From NCBI GenBank assembly GCA_051293835.1, contig JBPKMA010000002.1:186001-250000 (forward strand): a stretch of DNA of 64,000 nucleotides, in the 5' to 3' direction. Of this stretch, positions 25,938-35,608 are shown piece by piece; position 1 is the stretch's first letter; every line of letters starts with the position of its first letter. Below the pieces are notes generated by a model that saw only the letters and a list, made by a program, of their open reading frames with translations, made no database searches and had not been told where the DNA came from. Origin of the DNA: DATLZU01 sp051293835 (GTDB lineage: Bacteria; Nitrospirota; Nitrospiria; Nitrospirales; Nitrospiraceae). A program made the position numbers and the translations under genes.

Positions 25938-26196
25938 GCGGTCCCCGACGCGGCGCAAGCAGCGGAGGGCGGGTCGGAGCACATCGACGTGGAGTTGGTC
26001 GTGCACGGACCGGCGCTGGAGTTGAAGAGAGATGGTCCCGGAAATGCAGAAGCGATTCGACCAGATCATCGAGAAAGGCATGCGCGTGGAGATGTGCCAG
26101 GTGTCGATGAAGGTGTTCGGTAAGACACTGGACAACCTGGCCAAGGGATTCATCGCCACCTTGCATCCCGTCGCGGTGAAGCAGCCGACACCGTGA
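25935..26196 (+). pseudogene. DsrE-family protein remnant with a frameshift
   Basis: Frame 1 gives HIDVELVVHGPALEL. After a shift near 26030 the second frame gives MQKRFDQIIEKGMRVEMCQ and VSMKVFGKTLDN up to TGA at 26194. This is the order of a DsrE/DsrF-like small sulfur-transfer protein: strand VELVVHGPALE, then the conserved cysteine in VEMCQ. The N-terminal third is missing. Confidence 0.6.
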
Positions 26197-26204
26197 CGGA
26201 CCGC

Positions 26205-26446
26205 GTGGTGCTGCTGGGATTCTATTCCCTTGGGCTGGGATGCCCCTCCTCGCCACGGCGATCGGATTGGACCGTTTCTTCGACGCCTTCAAACAAACCC
26301 GAGCGTACCTCGGCGTCATCTCGCCCCTCAGCGGACTGTTTCTAACTGCTGTGCTCGGCGTGATGCTCTATCGCGACGACTTCGCGCTCCTCTCTGCCCT
26401 CTTCGATCGGTACGGGATCGGCATCGTCCTCGGAACGGACGATTGA
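26205..26446 (+). pseudogene. CcdA/DsbD-type membrane protein, C-terminal remnant
   Basis: VLLGFYSLGLG in one frame continues after a shift near 26236 with MPLLATAIGLDRFFDAFKQT, AYLGVISPLSGLFLTAVL and a final short hydrophobic segment. The order FYSLGLGIPFLLxAxGxxxF...YLGxVxxxSGxFL is that of the last helices of CcdA cytochrome-c-biogenesis proteins. Only the last 80 or so residues remain. Confidence 0.6.
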
Positions 26447-26502
26447 CCCGTTGCTCCGCGGCAATCCATAATTGGTTACCACCAACCGACGTAAGGTGAT
26501 CG

Positions 26503-27404
26503 ATGAGACGCTTCCCGGAGGAGGACATTCCGCGTGCCGGCCGCTTTACGCGGCCGCTCAGCCGCCGGGCCTTCATCGCCAGCGCAGCGACGTTCGCAGG
26601 AACAGCGGCGGCCCACTCCCTTCTGACCCCGGCGCACGCGAAATCGGCGGTCCCCGCCGACCCGACCAAGGTGCCGGAGCGCCGCCCAGCGGCTACGGCC
26701 GCCGGTCCCGTTCGAGCAGACGGGTCGACTGGTCAGATCCGCCATGTCCTTGACACCGCACCAGTCGCTCCATGAGAGCATCACCCCCAACTCACTGTAC
26801 TTCGAGCGGCACCACAATGGTGTTCCTGCAATCGATCCAGCCAGACACCGGTTGCTCGTGCCCGGCCATGGTGGAACGCCCCTCGATCTTCACCATGGAC
26901 GATCTGGTACGGTTTCCGTCCACCTCTCGAGTCGTCTTCATCGAATGCTCCGGGAACTCCGCGCCAAATGGCACGGTGCTGACCGGCCGCACTGTTCAGG
27001 AAGCCCATGGGCTGCCGAGCGCCAGCGAATGGACCGGCGTGCCCTTGGCAACGGTGTTGGCCGAGACCGGCATCAAGCCGGAAGCGGCCTGGATGCTTGC
27101 CGAAGGCAGCGAGGCCGCCGCCATGACACGCAACCTGCCGCTTCCGGCCGTCCTGGAAGAAACCCTGCTGTGCTATGCGCAGAACGGCGAAGCGTGGCGA
27201 GCCGAGCAGGGCTTCCGCTCCGTCTGGTCCTTCCAGTTGGGAAGGCAACACCGGCATCAAGTGGCAGCGTCGCCTGAAACTGGGCACCGCACCGTTCATG
27301 ACCCGTGAAGAGACGTCGCCCTATACGGACCTCATGCCGGACGGGACTGCGCGGCAGTTCACCTTTGTCATGGAGGCCAAGAGGCAGGATTTGCATCTTG
27401 ACTA
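26503..27404 (+). pseudogene. SoxC-type sulfite dehydrogenase, frameshifted and truncated
   Basis: A Tat signal peptide is clear (SRRAFIASAATFAGTAAA). After shifts near 26670 and 26840 the molybdopterin-enzyme core reads ITPNSLYFERHHNGVPAIDP, then VERPSIFTMDDLVRFPS, VVFIECSGNSAPNGTVL, EWTGVPLATVLAE and GSEAAAMTRNLPLP. Another shift near 27225 precedes IKWQRRLKLGTAPFMTREET and TARQFTFVMEAK, where the gene stops at 27404. FIECSGN carries the cysteine that ligates molybdenum. SoxC is normally about 420 residues, so the dimerisation domain is missing. The enzyme cannot be made as one polypeptide. Confidence 0.78.
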
Positions 27405-27471
27405 AGACCCCTAGAAGGTTAATAAACTGACAGACAGGCCGGATATCTGTTCAAGTGAGAGCAGGAAACGC

Positions 27472-29007
27472 ATGGTTGTGAGGGGAGGCGGGGTTGTGGA
27501 TCGGTCGAGTTGGTGGAAGCCAGCCAGGCTCTTGTTTTTCGGGCTTTCTGCAGCCCTGGTGGCGGTGATCGGCTGCTCGCAAGAACAAGCACCGCCACCC
27601 CTGCCTTCGAACCCTCCCGCAGCGGTGGCCGCCCCGGCTCCCACGCCGACCCCCGTCGCCACTGCAGTCCCGACCGCGGGGATTCCGTCCAACGAAACCT
27701 TCATCGCAGTCGCCAAAGCTGCCCGCGCTTCCGTTGTCAATATCTCGGCCGTACGGAAAGGCGACGGCGGCGAGCAATTCTCCAATCCGTTTTTCGAGGA
27801 TCCCTTCTTCCGGCGCTTCTTCGGGGAGGAATTCGAGCGGCGCTTCCACATTCCCAGGGAACGACGCGAACAGGGCATGGGCTCCGGCGTGTTGGTGTCT
27901 CCGGACGGGTACATTGTCACCAACAACCATGTCGTGGAAAAAGCCGATGAGATCAAAGTCCTGCTGGCCGACAAACGCAGCTTCAAAGCCAAGCTGGTCG
28001 GCACCGATCCCAAGACGGATATCGCGGTCATCAAGATCGACGCGACCGATTTGCCCACGCTGCCATGGGGCGACTCGAGTCAGTTGCAGGTCGGCGAACT
28101 CGTGCTCGCCATCGGCAACCCCTTCGGCTTGAACCAGACTGTCACAATGGGCATCATCAGCGCGGTCGGACGGGCCAATGTCGGCATTGTCGATTATGAA
28201 GACTTCATCCAGACCGACGCTGCCATCAATCCTGGCAACTCCGGCGGCGCGTTGGTCAATTTGAAGGGCGAGTTGATCGGGATCAATACGGCCATCTTCA
28301 GCCGCACCGGCGGGTACATGGGTATCGGGTTCGCCATTCCCAGCAACATGGCGAAAAGTGTCATGAACAGCCTCATCAAGCACGGCAAGGTCGTGCGCGG
28401 CTGGATCGGCGTGTCAATTCAGGAACTCAATCAGGACCTGGCGAAACAATTTGGCGTCTCCGACACGAAGGGGGCGCTGGTAGCCGACGTGATGGAAGAC
28501 AGCCCGGCATCCAAGGCCAAGCTCGAGCGCGGCGACGTGATCCTGCAATACAACGGGACGCCAATCAACGACCCGGCTCATCTGCGCGCCCTGGTCGCCG
28601 AAACCGCCCCGGGCACGCAGGTGACGATCAAAGTGCTCCGCGACAAACAGGAGAAAGACATCAAGGTGACAATCGGGGAACTGCCCAAGGATCTCGCGAA
28701 GGCCTCGCGCAGCTCCTCGGAAGGCGCGAAAGGCGAGCACGCACTCGCCGGCGTGACCGTAGAACCGGTCCCCTCCGGCTCCGGCCGTTCCAAGAGCGGG
28801 GTGCTGGTCACGGACGTCGAACCGGACAGCCCGGCCGAGCGTGCTGGCCTGCGGTCTGGCGACATCATCCGCGAGATCAATCGCAAGCCAGTGAAAAACG
28901 TCCAGGACTTCGAGCGGTTGACCAGCCAGCTCTCGCCCAACTCACCGGTTCTGCTCTTGCTCAGCCGCGGCAACGCGACCATCTTCCTGTCCATTTCTCC
29001 TGGATAA
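27472..29007 (+). CDS. degP: HtrA/DegP-type periplasmic serine protease (lipoprotein)
   Basis: A 511-residue Do-like protease and chaperone for envelope quality control. Signal and lipobox near residues 18-35 (AVIGC, acylated C35), a Pro/Ala-rich linker (36-70), a trypsin-like domain with H153 (TNNHVV), D183 (KTDIAV) and S257 (GNSGGA), then PDZ1 (about 290-385) and PDZ2 (about 412-505). ATG at 27472 follows a weak AGCAGGA; GTG at 27496 has a better GGGAGG upstream and would give a compact lipoprotein signal, so the start is uncertain by eight codons. It stands alone after the decayed sox-like region. Confidence 0.92.
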   Translation: MVVRGGGVVDRSSWWKPARLLFFGLSAALVAVIGCSQEQAPPPLPSNPPAAVAAPAPTPTPVATAVPTAGIPSNETFIAVAKAARASVVNISAVRKGDGGEQFSNPFFEDPFFRRFFGEEFERRFHIPRERREQGMGSGVLVSPDGYIVTNNHVVEKADEIKVLLADKRSFKAKLVGTDPKTDIAVIKIDATDLPTLPWGDSSQLQVGELVLAIGNPFGLNQTVTMGIISAVGRANVGIVDYEDFIQTDAAINPGNSGGALVNLKGELIGINTAIFSRTGGYMGIGFAIPSNMAKSVMNSLIKHGKVVRGWIGVSIQELNQDLAKQFGVSDTKGALVADVMEDSPASKAKLERGDVILQYNGTPINDPAHLRALVAETAPGTQVTIKVLRDKQEKDIKVTIGELPKDLAKASRSSSEGAKGEHALAGVTVEPVPSGSGRSKSGVLVTDVEPDSPAERAGLRSGDIIREINRKPVKNVQDFERLTSQLSPNSPVLLLLSRGNATIFLSISPG

Positions 29008-29085
29008 GGCAAGGCGAGTAGCCCGGCGCCGCGCGCCCGGATGCCTTCTCACGTGCTTCGCCCGCTGCTCCTCGGCCAGCGAAGG

Positions 29086-29300
29086 AATCGCTATGGCCGA
29101 CCGGCTCACCGCCCTTACACACTATGCTCCGGATCACCCGCAGGCAGGTGCACGGCACCGCAGGAAAAAGTCTTCCGGGCCTGGACGGACCCGCATGCGC
29201 TGACGCAGTGGTTTGCCCCGTCGGACGACTGCTCCACTTTGCCCGCTGACGTGGCTTCCGCGTGTCGGCGGGAGCTATCACATCGCGATGAAGGCTCTTG
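29086..29300 (+). pseudogene. SRPBCC/AHSA1-domain remnant
   Basis: EKVFRAWTDPHALTQWFAPS is the start of an activator-of-HSP90-ATPase-like SRPBCC domain; an out-of-frame VGGSYHIAMK follows near 29262, matching the family's next strand. The rest of the domain is absent. The upstream reading frame is also disturbed. Confidence 0.55.
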
Positions 29301-29392
29301 ACAGGATGATCTATACCCGGCCGGCTATCAGGACGTGCCGCCACCGAAATGTCCCAGATCAAGACCGGAAGCGCGAGTAGTGGATACCGGCG

Positions 29393-29660
29393 TCAGAAAG
29401 GCAGTCCGCCGTCCTTCCACTTCCCTTTGTCTTTCGGATGGCCCTTCTTGCCTTTAAATTTGACCCTGTGCTCGTCGTAGAAGAGATACAGCTTGTCCGT
29501 ATCGAGTTCGAGGCTGACGTAATCAGCCGTGTCGATCACCACAGAAGACGGCAACCTCGCAGATACCTGCCCCGTCCCGCCGCTCAGGTAAAAGTCGGTT
29601 CCCATGCTGATGTTCAGATACACGCCCGAAGCCGGATAGCTGAGCCGGATCGAAGCATCC
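29393..29660 (-). pseudogene. C-terminal fragment of an unrecognised protein
   Basis: A minus-strand frame ends with beta-rich sequence (GVYLNISMGTDFYLSGG, YVSLELDTDKLYLFYDEHR) and a lysine/glycine-rich tail (KGKKGHPKDKGKWKD). It reads like the genuine end of a protein, but upstream the same open frame passes into the NmrA relic with no start of its own. No family was recognised, and it may be a chance open frame. Confidence 0.35.
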
Positions 29661-29797
29661 CCGTTTGACCGGCTCGGTCTTTCTCTGACACATTTTGTCG
29701 CCCGTACTACCAAATTGTTCTCGTGCGCGGTCGCGGCACCTCGTCTTTTGCAGGCGGTCCTTGAAGAAGGGATTAGACAAGGGATTCGGCGCTGGGT

Positions 29798-30313
29798 AAG
29801 CTTTGCAGCCATCTCCGCGCCGGTCAGATGTTGGCCGGCGACACCGACCGTCCTGCCGACGTACTCCCCGCTTTTTAAGATGCCGAGAGCGCATCTCCCG
29901 ATATCTTCCGCGGCGATGCCCGGTAATTTCTTGTCGCCCATCGGGAGCGTGAACGTCAGCGTACCGTCCGGACCTTTCTTGGGACCCATCCCGCCACGTG
30001 CTTGGCCGCTTCCGCCATGTTCCGTGTCCAGGCGAATTCTTTTTCGGGCGAGCAATGTTCCCAGAAGTTGGTGACGCAGAACACCCCGTAGGCGCCTGCG
30101 AACACCCGCCTAAGACTCTCAACCTCATCGAGATCGGCAGCGACCACCTGTGCTCCCAGTTGCGCCAGCTCTTTGGCCTTGTCCGAGCCCACCTTGCGCG
30201 TCAGCGCCCGCGCCGCAAACCCTCCATCCTTGTCGTTGACGATCCGCGCGGATCCGCCCGCCGCCCTGCATCCCTGTCGCTCCTACCACCGCGATGATGT
30301 CCTTGTCGGCCAT
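29798..30313 (-). pseudogene. NmrA-family NAD(P)-binding protein remnant
   Basis: From ATG at 30313 the Rossmann start reads DIIAVVGATGMQGGG. After a frameshift GSDKAKELAQLGAQVVAADL and FAGAYGVFCVTNFWEHCS follow in a second frame. After a further shift, with an internal deletion, the third frame gives DKKLPGIAAEDIGRCALGI and VAGQHLTGAEMAAKL. This is the order of an NmrA-like regulator or oxidoreductase, minus its centre and C-terminus. Confidence 0.65.
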
Positions 30314-30465
30314 GACGATAAACCCCCTCATGACATCGAACGCAACCTGTGCGTGACGCTCGCCCCTCCTTCCTGGGATCAAACGCCTCCACCCCGCACC
30401 GCGCTTGACCAAGCCGTTCGGTGCAATTCTCGGCCATCAGGCTAGGTGCAGCCACCCGTCCTTGT

Positions 30466-30633
30466 CTATTTCAGACGGTCGAGAATCCCCAGCAAGATCG
30501 CCTTTCGCTTCTTCAGGTCCTCTCGAAACTCCTGATTCTCCGTATCGGCAATCTCGGCGCCCAGATCGGAAACCGCGCCGTTCAGCGCCCACACCAAGAT
30601 TTCTCGTTCTTGCGGTTCCAACATCAGTTGCAT
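30466..30633 (-). CDS. Small hypothetical protein, helical
   Basis: A 55-residue acidic, helix-rich protein (EPQEREILVWALNGAVSDLG, then ENQEFREDLKKRKAILL). ATG at 30633 is preceded by GGAGGCCC; the longer open frame upstream lacks protein-like character. The pattern of an N-terminal hydrophobic helix followed by charged residues and a RxDLKxRK segment resembles small conserved proteins of unknown function in related genomes. Confidence 0.6.
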   Translation of the reverse strand: MQLMLEPQEREILVWALNGAVSDLGAEIADTENQEFREDLKKRKAILLGILDRLK

Positions 30634-30896
30634 GATGGGCCTCCGTTGAGCACGTTCATCCGGCGAGCAAGACCGAGGTCCATTGTATCGGGTATGGACG
30701 GCAACGGTCACGCGCGCCGGCTCAAGGATCTCCCATTCCCATGCGGCCAATACCCTGCCCTTGGCCAGTCGGATTTGCCGGTTTCGTTCACCGCTTCGAT
30801 CGTCTTGAAAGGGATTCTCGGCCTGTATGCGGTATGCTTCGATGTGGTAAAGTAAATTGTCGTTCCTGCCCTTACAGAGCCTCAATGGAGGCGACC

Positions 30897-31229
30897 ATGA
30901 GATGGCTTGTGCCTCTGCTTCTCCTTGGTATGGTCATCAACGTCTCCGCGCTCGCGCAACCGGCTCAACTGGGTCCTACCGGCGACTTCCGGGTCAACGA
31001 CCGGCCGGGAACGGCCCCCACGGTCGGGCCGCCTGGAGGGCCGAGTCCGCCTCCAGGGCCGACGCTCTTTCGCGACCTCATCGGCGTCAAACCGCCGGAG
31101 GAGATTGTGAAAAACCTCGACAAGGAACTCGGCAGGCGCGCACCCGAGGGTCTCGGTTCACCGCCGGCCGGGCGGTCCCTTGACCTGCAAAGGGATTTCC
31201 GCCCCTCAGCCGACAAATTTTTCAAATGA
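30897..31229 (+). CDS. Small secreted Pro/Gly-rich hypothetical protein
   Basis: A 110-residue protein with a clear signal peptide (MRWLVPLLLLGMVINVSALA, cleavage after ALA), a Pro/Gly-rich segment (about 38-56) and a charged helical tail. ATG at 30897 has GGAGG 6-10 bases upstream; an in-frame ATG four codons earlier overlaps that site and is less likely. No homologous family was recognised. It stands alone. Confidence 0.65.
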   Translation: MRWLVPLLLLGMVINVSALAQPAQLGPTGDFRVNDRPGTAPTVGPPGGPSPPPGPTLFRDLIGVKPPEEIVKNLDKELGRRAPEGLGSPPAGRSLDLQRDFRPSADKFFK

Positions 31230-31966
31230 CGGCCAAGAGGACCGACAGTCAAGGTTTCGTGCCTCCTTTATATATTTCATCATTGACGCAATCGGCAGGA
31301 GCGAGCAACATGGTACCCTTTTCGACCTTCCGGATGGCCTCCGGGCAACGGGAGTGGACGAAACGTGCATTGTGCAACCCGCTAGGGTCGGTGGATATTC
31401 GATGATGGGTTCGACGGCCACTCCGTTCTTCCCTCCGGTATGACAACCGTCCAGCTCCTCAATCACAGCCGTGAACCGCACCGCATTCAATTGCTTCGCC
31501 TGGAAGAGAGCAACCGTCCGGAAGACCTCGCTGCGGTGCGTCGGGAGCCCCTGCTGGCCTTCGCCCTCTTGGGCAAAGCGAAGAGGGGCCGAATCGAGTC
31601 GAACCCGAGGAAGAGGGGAAAGCCGTGGTCTCTCTAGCTCAGGGTTCTTACGTCCTCATTTGCACGATCCCAGCCGCGCGATGGGAGACCGCACGCTGCG
31701 CTGGGCCTGCGGAGGTTGTTGCAGGTGGTCAAAGAGACAGCGTCGAAACCGACCTTTTCGGAGCATTCCCATCTGGCGCTGCGCGATTTCCAATTTGACA
31801 TCGTGGAACGTCTCAGGTCTACCGTCAATCGCGGAGGTCAACCGCAAGAGGTCAGTCTTTTTCTGGCTCGCCGCGGATGCGTCGCCGGACCAGATTCTAT
31901 CCGCATGGACGCGGGACTACGGTATTCCACTATGCCTCGCCCAAGCGCACCGACCGGGACGACACG
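31230..31966. other. Intergenic region without a supported gene
   Basis: About 740 bases. Open frames of 60-220 codons exist on both strands but overlap and show no domain. A T-arm-like string near 31600 was checked for a tRNA and rejected. Given the decayed neighbours this may be unrecognisable pseudogene sequence. Confidence 0.4.
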
Positions 31967-33188
31967 TTAGGGTTTCACTTTCGAAACCGCGGGCGCCCGC
32001 ACATGCTTGGGGCGGACGCCAATCCCGATCAGCCTGGCAGGAATCCGGCGAAGAGACGGAAGTCGCGCGAGGAGGCGAAGAAGAAACGGAGACGCAAGCG
32101 GACCCGCCTCTCCGAACACACGTGTGATGACACGATTCTGGATGAAGAGCTGCACGCGCTGGGTCACGCGCGTCGGCCAGTCCCGCCGTTGCTGGACGCA
32201 GCGCAGATCGTCGGTCATCAGCCGCTGCTCCCGCAACGGAGCGGCCAAGAGATTCGCGGCCGCGACTGCGGCCTGGATGGCGAGGTTGATGCCGACGCCG
32301 CCGATGGGCGACATGGCGTGCGCCGCATCACTGATGCACAGGAGTCCGGGGCGGTACCATTGACGCAACCGATCGACCTGAACGGTGAGCAGTTTGATTG
32401 TTTCTCAGTCTTGCAGTTCGCCGACGCGATCGGCCACAAACGGCGCGAGCTGCGCCACACTGTCGCGAAACGGCGACAACCCTCGAGCCTGGAGCTGATT
32501 GCGTGAGCCTTTGGGAATGACAAAGCCGCATTGCCAGTAGTCGCCGCGGTTCAGCATGATGAAAATCCGCCCGGTATCGAAGCGCCTGATCGGATCCTCG
32601 GGCATCGACCGCTCGACGCGACAGCCGGAACCACAACACACCCAGCGGCGCGCCGAACTCTTCCACCGACAAGCCGGCCTGTACCCGAACGACCGAATGC
32701 CGGCCGTCAGCGGAAACGACCAGGTTCGCGCGCACCTCCAACGGGCCATCCGCAGTCTGCGGGTGAAATCCGACTATATGACCTGCCTCCTCGATTAGGC
32801 CGGTCACTTCGGCCCGCATCCTCAACTGAAAGCCGGAATACCGCGCTCCCTTTCGGGCGAGGAAGTCGAGAAAATCCCCCTGCGGCATGAACGCGATGAA
32901 ACGACACCGGGTCGGCAGATGGGTGACGTCCGCCACCGTCAGCGCCAGGTCGCCGAACCGCACATTGATCCGGGGCACCTTCTGGTGGGGCAGCTTCAGC
33001 AGATCTTCCAGCAGCCCAAGTTCGTGCAGAACTTCGAGCGTGGAGGGATGAATCGTGTCCCCGCGAAAATCCCGCAGGAAGTCGGCGTGCTTCTCCAGGA
33101 CAAGCACATCAACGCCGGCGCGAGCCAGCCGCAATCCCAGCATCATTCCGGCCGGACCGCCTCCCGCGATGCCGCAGTGCACCGACAT
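31967..33188 (-). pseudogene. FAD-dependent monooxygenase/oxidoreductase (UbiH/PHBH-like), disrupted
   Basis: From ATG at 33188 the FAD domain is well conserved: CGIAGGGPAGMMLGLRLARA (GxGxxG, residues 5-24), DFRGDTIHP and VSADGRHSVVR (DG motif). A frameshift near 32605 leads into EDPIRRFDTGRIFIMLNRGD and FVADRVGELQD. An in-frame TGA follows at about 32397, where related proteins have tryptophan (LQDW). The frame then continues to LLCISDAAHAMSPIGGVGIN, the second FAD motif GDAAH with S in place of G, and ends at 31967. Without the two lesions it would be a normal enzyme of about 405 residues. Confidence 0.78.
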
Positions 33189-33337
33189 GTGGAATCCTTA
33201 TCAGTTCGCCGCTGTCTCTCCGCAGTAATCGAGATGCCGGACGCCGGCAGCCTCTTCCTGTCTCTCGTGCCCGGCTGTGCTGACTGGTGCAGTAATTCGG
33301 AAAGGGCAACCGTGTTTCGCGCGATCGCCCCCTTCCC

Positions 33338-34543
33338 TCACTTGGGAGCGGTGCTCGCGTCCTGGACCACGTGACCACGCATGGACTTCTCGACAATGTT
33401 GTGCTGAATTTCGAGAGCGATGACGCGGGCGAGCTGATCTGTCGAGAGCGCCCCCATCGGCAGGCCCTTGGTGTCCGCATAAAACGGGTCGTCCGGAGCC
33501 GCCGTTCGGTACGTGTTGATCAACACCGCAGCCGGTTGAATCGGATGTTCGCTGTTCCCCACCAGCACGGCCTTGTCTTCCGGAAGCACCCGGGTGCGCG
33601 TGGCCCAATCTCGCTGATCGATTTTGACAAACGCGACGCTCCAAATTTTTCCGTTTAGCAGACTGCGGACCGCCTTCGGCGTGTGTTCCGCAAAATAGGG
33701 ATCCCGCACGATCTTCTGCAGAGCCTCACGGACTCGAATGTCATAGAGCTTGATCGTGGAATCCACGTGGGTCGGCGGAACCAGTGTGGTGGTGCCAATT
33801 TCGTAAAACGGTTGCCCCTGCAAGCTCTTCAAGTCGTCCACGGTTCTCAGATACGTGTCGAACAGTTGGCGAAGGAGACGTTCCCGCTCCTCCCCCGACA
33901 TCTCTCGAATCTCTTTGTCCGTGCGAATCGGAGCGTGTTGGAGGTCGCGTTCGACCGACACGGTTTTGGGCTTGGGGGCGGTATCCGCTTTGCTGACGAC
34001 CCATTGGAACTCCCTGGCCAGAACCGGAACCAGTTTGTCGGGATGCCCCAGATAGCCCTTGTCCTTGAGTGACGACGCACTGATCAGCAGCTTGACCCGC
34101 CCTGGATCTTTCGTGCGGGCGACCAAAAATGAAAACTCTTTCCCGTCCCGATTCACCACGGTGGGCTCAACGACGACTTTGCCAAGCGCGTCTTTCTTCA
34201 AGGCTTCATCGAATCGCGCATAGTCGGTCCGATGTTGCGGCATGATGGTGAGGGCATCGATGACTGTCTGGACAGCAGCTTCGACGTGGGTTTGGTCAAG
34301 CCCCCGGTCTGCCGGCGTCGCGTTTCCCGTGCCCAGGAAGATCCGAAATGATGCGCCCGGGATCACATATCCTGGCCCGGTTGGCTCGTGGCTCTCTTCC
34401 TCCACATGACCCGCATGGCCCTGATGGCTGGCGTGCGCCGGCAGCGCGAGAAAGGTCAACAGGCCCAACACCACTCCGCGCCTGATCCAACGACCGGTAT
34501 CATCCCTGTCTCCCTGGTCGCGGTCCCACGTGCTCCGCTTCAT
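33338..34543 (-). CDS. Conserved secreted hypothetical protein
   Basis: A 401-residue protein with an exported N-terminus: basic residues to about 22, a hydrophobic core RGVVLGLLTFLALPAHA and a His-rich mature start (SHQGHAGHVEEESHE). The body is a mixture of charged helices and strands with no cysteine-based or catalytic motif that I recognise (GYVIPGASFRIFLGTGNATP, DPYFAEHTPKAVRSLLNGK). It is long, intact and codon-typical, so I am confident it is a gene. The His-rich start might bind metal, but nothing else supports this. Confidence 0.8.
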   Translation of the reverse strand: MKRSTWDRDQGDRDDTGRWIRRGVVLGLLTFLALPAHASHQGHAGHVEEESHEPTGPGYVIPGASFRIFLGTGNATPADRGLDQTHVEAAVQTVIDALTIMPQHRTDYARFDEALKKDALGKVVVEPTVVNRDGKEFSFLVARTKDPGRVKLLISASSLKDKGYLGHPDKLVPVLAREFQWVVSKADTAPKPKTVSVERDLQHAPIRTDKEIREMSGEERERLLRQLFDTYLRTVDDLKSLQGQPFYEIGTTTLVPPTHVDSTIKLYDIRVREALQKIVRDPYFAEHTPKAVRSLLNGKIWSVAFVKIDQRDWATRTRVLPEDKAVLVGNSEHPIQPAAVLINTYRTAAPDDPFYADTKGLPMGALSTDQLARVIALEIQHNIVEKSMRGHVVQDASTAPK

Positions 34544-34772
34544 GTTCTCCCTCCTTCCAGGAACGACTTCTCGCCAAGGCAGATTGCTCCACCATGGGTA
34601 TTCTACACCTCCACGCTGTGGAGCAGGCGACCGAAAAAAAGGAGCAGCGCAAGTCGTGCCCTATGACGATGAAAGACGTGACCGTGACAGATCCGGCACC
34701 ATGAGCGCATGCTGGATGACACCGGCGGCTCCTTGGAGTAAATTAAAAATTAAATAACCCGAGAGCGGCAGT

Positions 34773-35174
34773 ATGGCGGACAGAAAATACAGTCAGCGGG
34801 GGTACCGGGACTACGAAAAGCCGGAACGAGCAACATCAAAAGGCCCATCAGGCTCGCGTGCGCCCGCGATGCTTCTGAGCCGAACCGTCGTTCGCTGCGC
34901 CGACTGCGGGACGCTGCTTCCCTCGCTGACCGATGCGCAGGCCCAGTGTCCCAAGTGCAAAGCAGACCTGCATGCCTGCCAGCAGTGCACCCACTTCGCT
35001 CCGGGCCAGCGGTTCGAATGCACGCAGCCGATCCCGGAGCGCGTCACCAACAAGCGTGCTCGCAACGAGTGTACCTTCTTTTCGCTGCGCGTCACGGTCG
35101 AGCGGGAAACGTCGTCAGGTTCAACGGACCCTGAAGCCGCGCGGCGCGCCCTGCAGAATCTCTTCAAGAAATAG
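34773..35174 (+). CDS. Zinc-ribbon-like small hypothetical protein
   Basis: A 133-residue protein with a basic, disordered N-terminus (about 1-35), then cysteine pairs C-xx-C in VRCADCGTLL, C-xx-C in AQCPKCKADL, a further CQQC and later single cysteines (FECTQ, ECTFF). This is consistent with one or two zinc ribbons. The C-terminal helix EAARRALQNLFKK is conserved-looking. Start ATG follows GAGAGCGG. A DNA- or protein-binding role is possible but unproven. Confidence 0.72.
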   Translation: MADRKYSQRGYRDYEKPERATSKGPSGSRAPAMLLSRTVVRCADCGTLLPSLTDAQAQCPKCKADLHACQQCTHFAPGQRFECTQPIPERVTNKRARNECTFFSLRVTVERETSSGSTDPEAARRALQNLFKK

Positions 35175-35289
35175 CACGCAAGGCCGATGTCACACTACAC
35201 AACTGGCAGTGTGTCTTTCAGGTGTCCGCCAGCACCTCCCAACCTTGCCGGTTGGAATGTTGGGCCGACCGGTTTCTAGAGAAATCCCG

Positions 35290-35608
35290 AACCCGAAACT
35301 GCTGAGACTCGAAGGCTGACTTCCGGCACCATCCCCAACATGAACAGGACCCGTGGGTTCGGTCGAGAAGTCCGGAGTCGCTCGGTCAGCCGACACCCGT
35401 TCACATTTCAGGCAGGACGACATCGGCGATGAGAAGGCCAATAACCTTCATAGCAGAATCGCCGTCCACCACGAACAGCACGGTATAACTAAGGTTTGAG
35501 CAGCGCGATCCGTGCGAGCTCGTGCAAGGTCTTGTTGTCTTCGACAAAAAGGATGGTGCCCAATCGAGGCGGAGAACTGATCAGCGATGCGGGGTGTTCC
35601 ATTTGCAT
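35290..35608 (-). pseudogene. Receiver-domain (response regulator) remnant
   Basis: ATG at 35608, with GAGGTGA just upstream, opens PRLGTILFVEDNKTLHELAR, the start of a receiver domain, but the frame stops after IALLKP. Continuing in other frames gives TVLFVVDGDSAMKV, LLIADVVLPEM and NGCRLTERLR, then NPRVLFMLGM. Receiver elements are thus present in order, broken by a stop codon and at least two frameshifts, and the end of the domain is missing. Confidence 0.6.

Noticed and set aside
31540..31630. Possible tRNA, suggested by GGTTCGACTC on the minus strand
   Set aside because: The flanking bases do not form a T-stem and no D- or anticodon arm was found.
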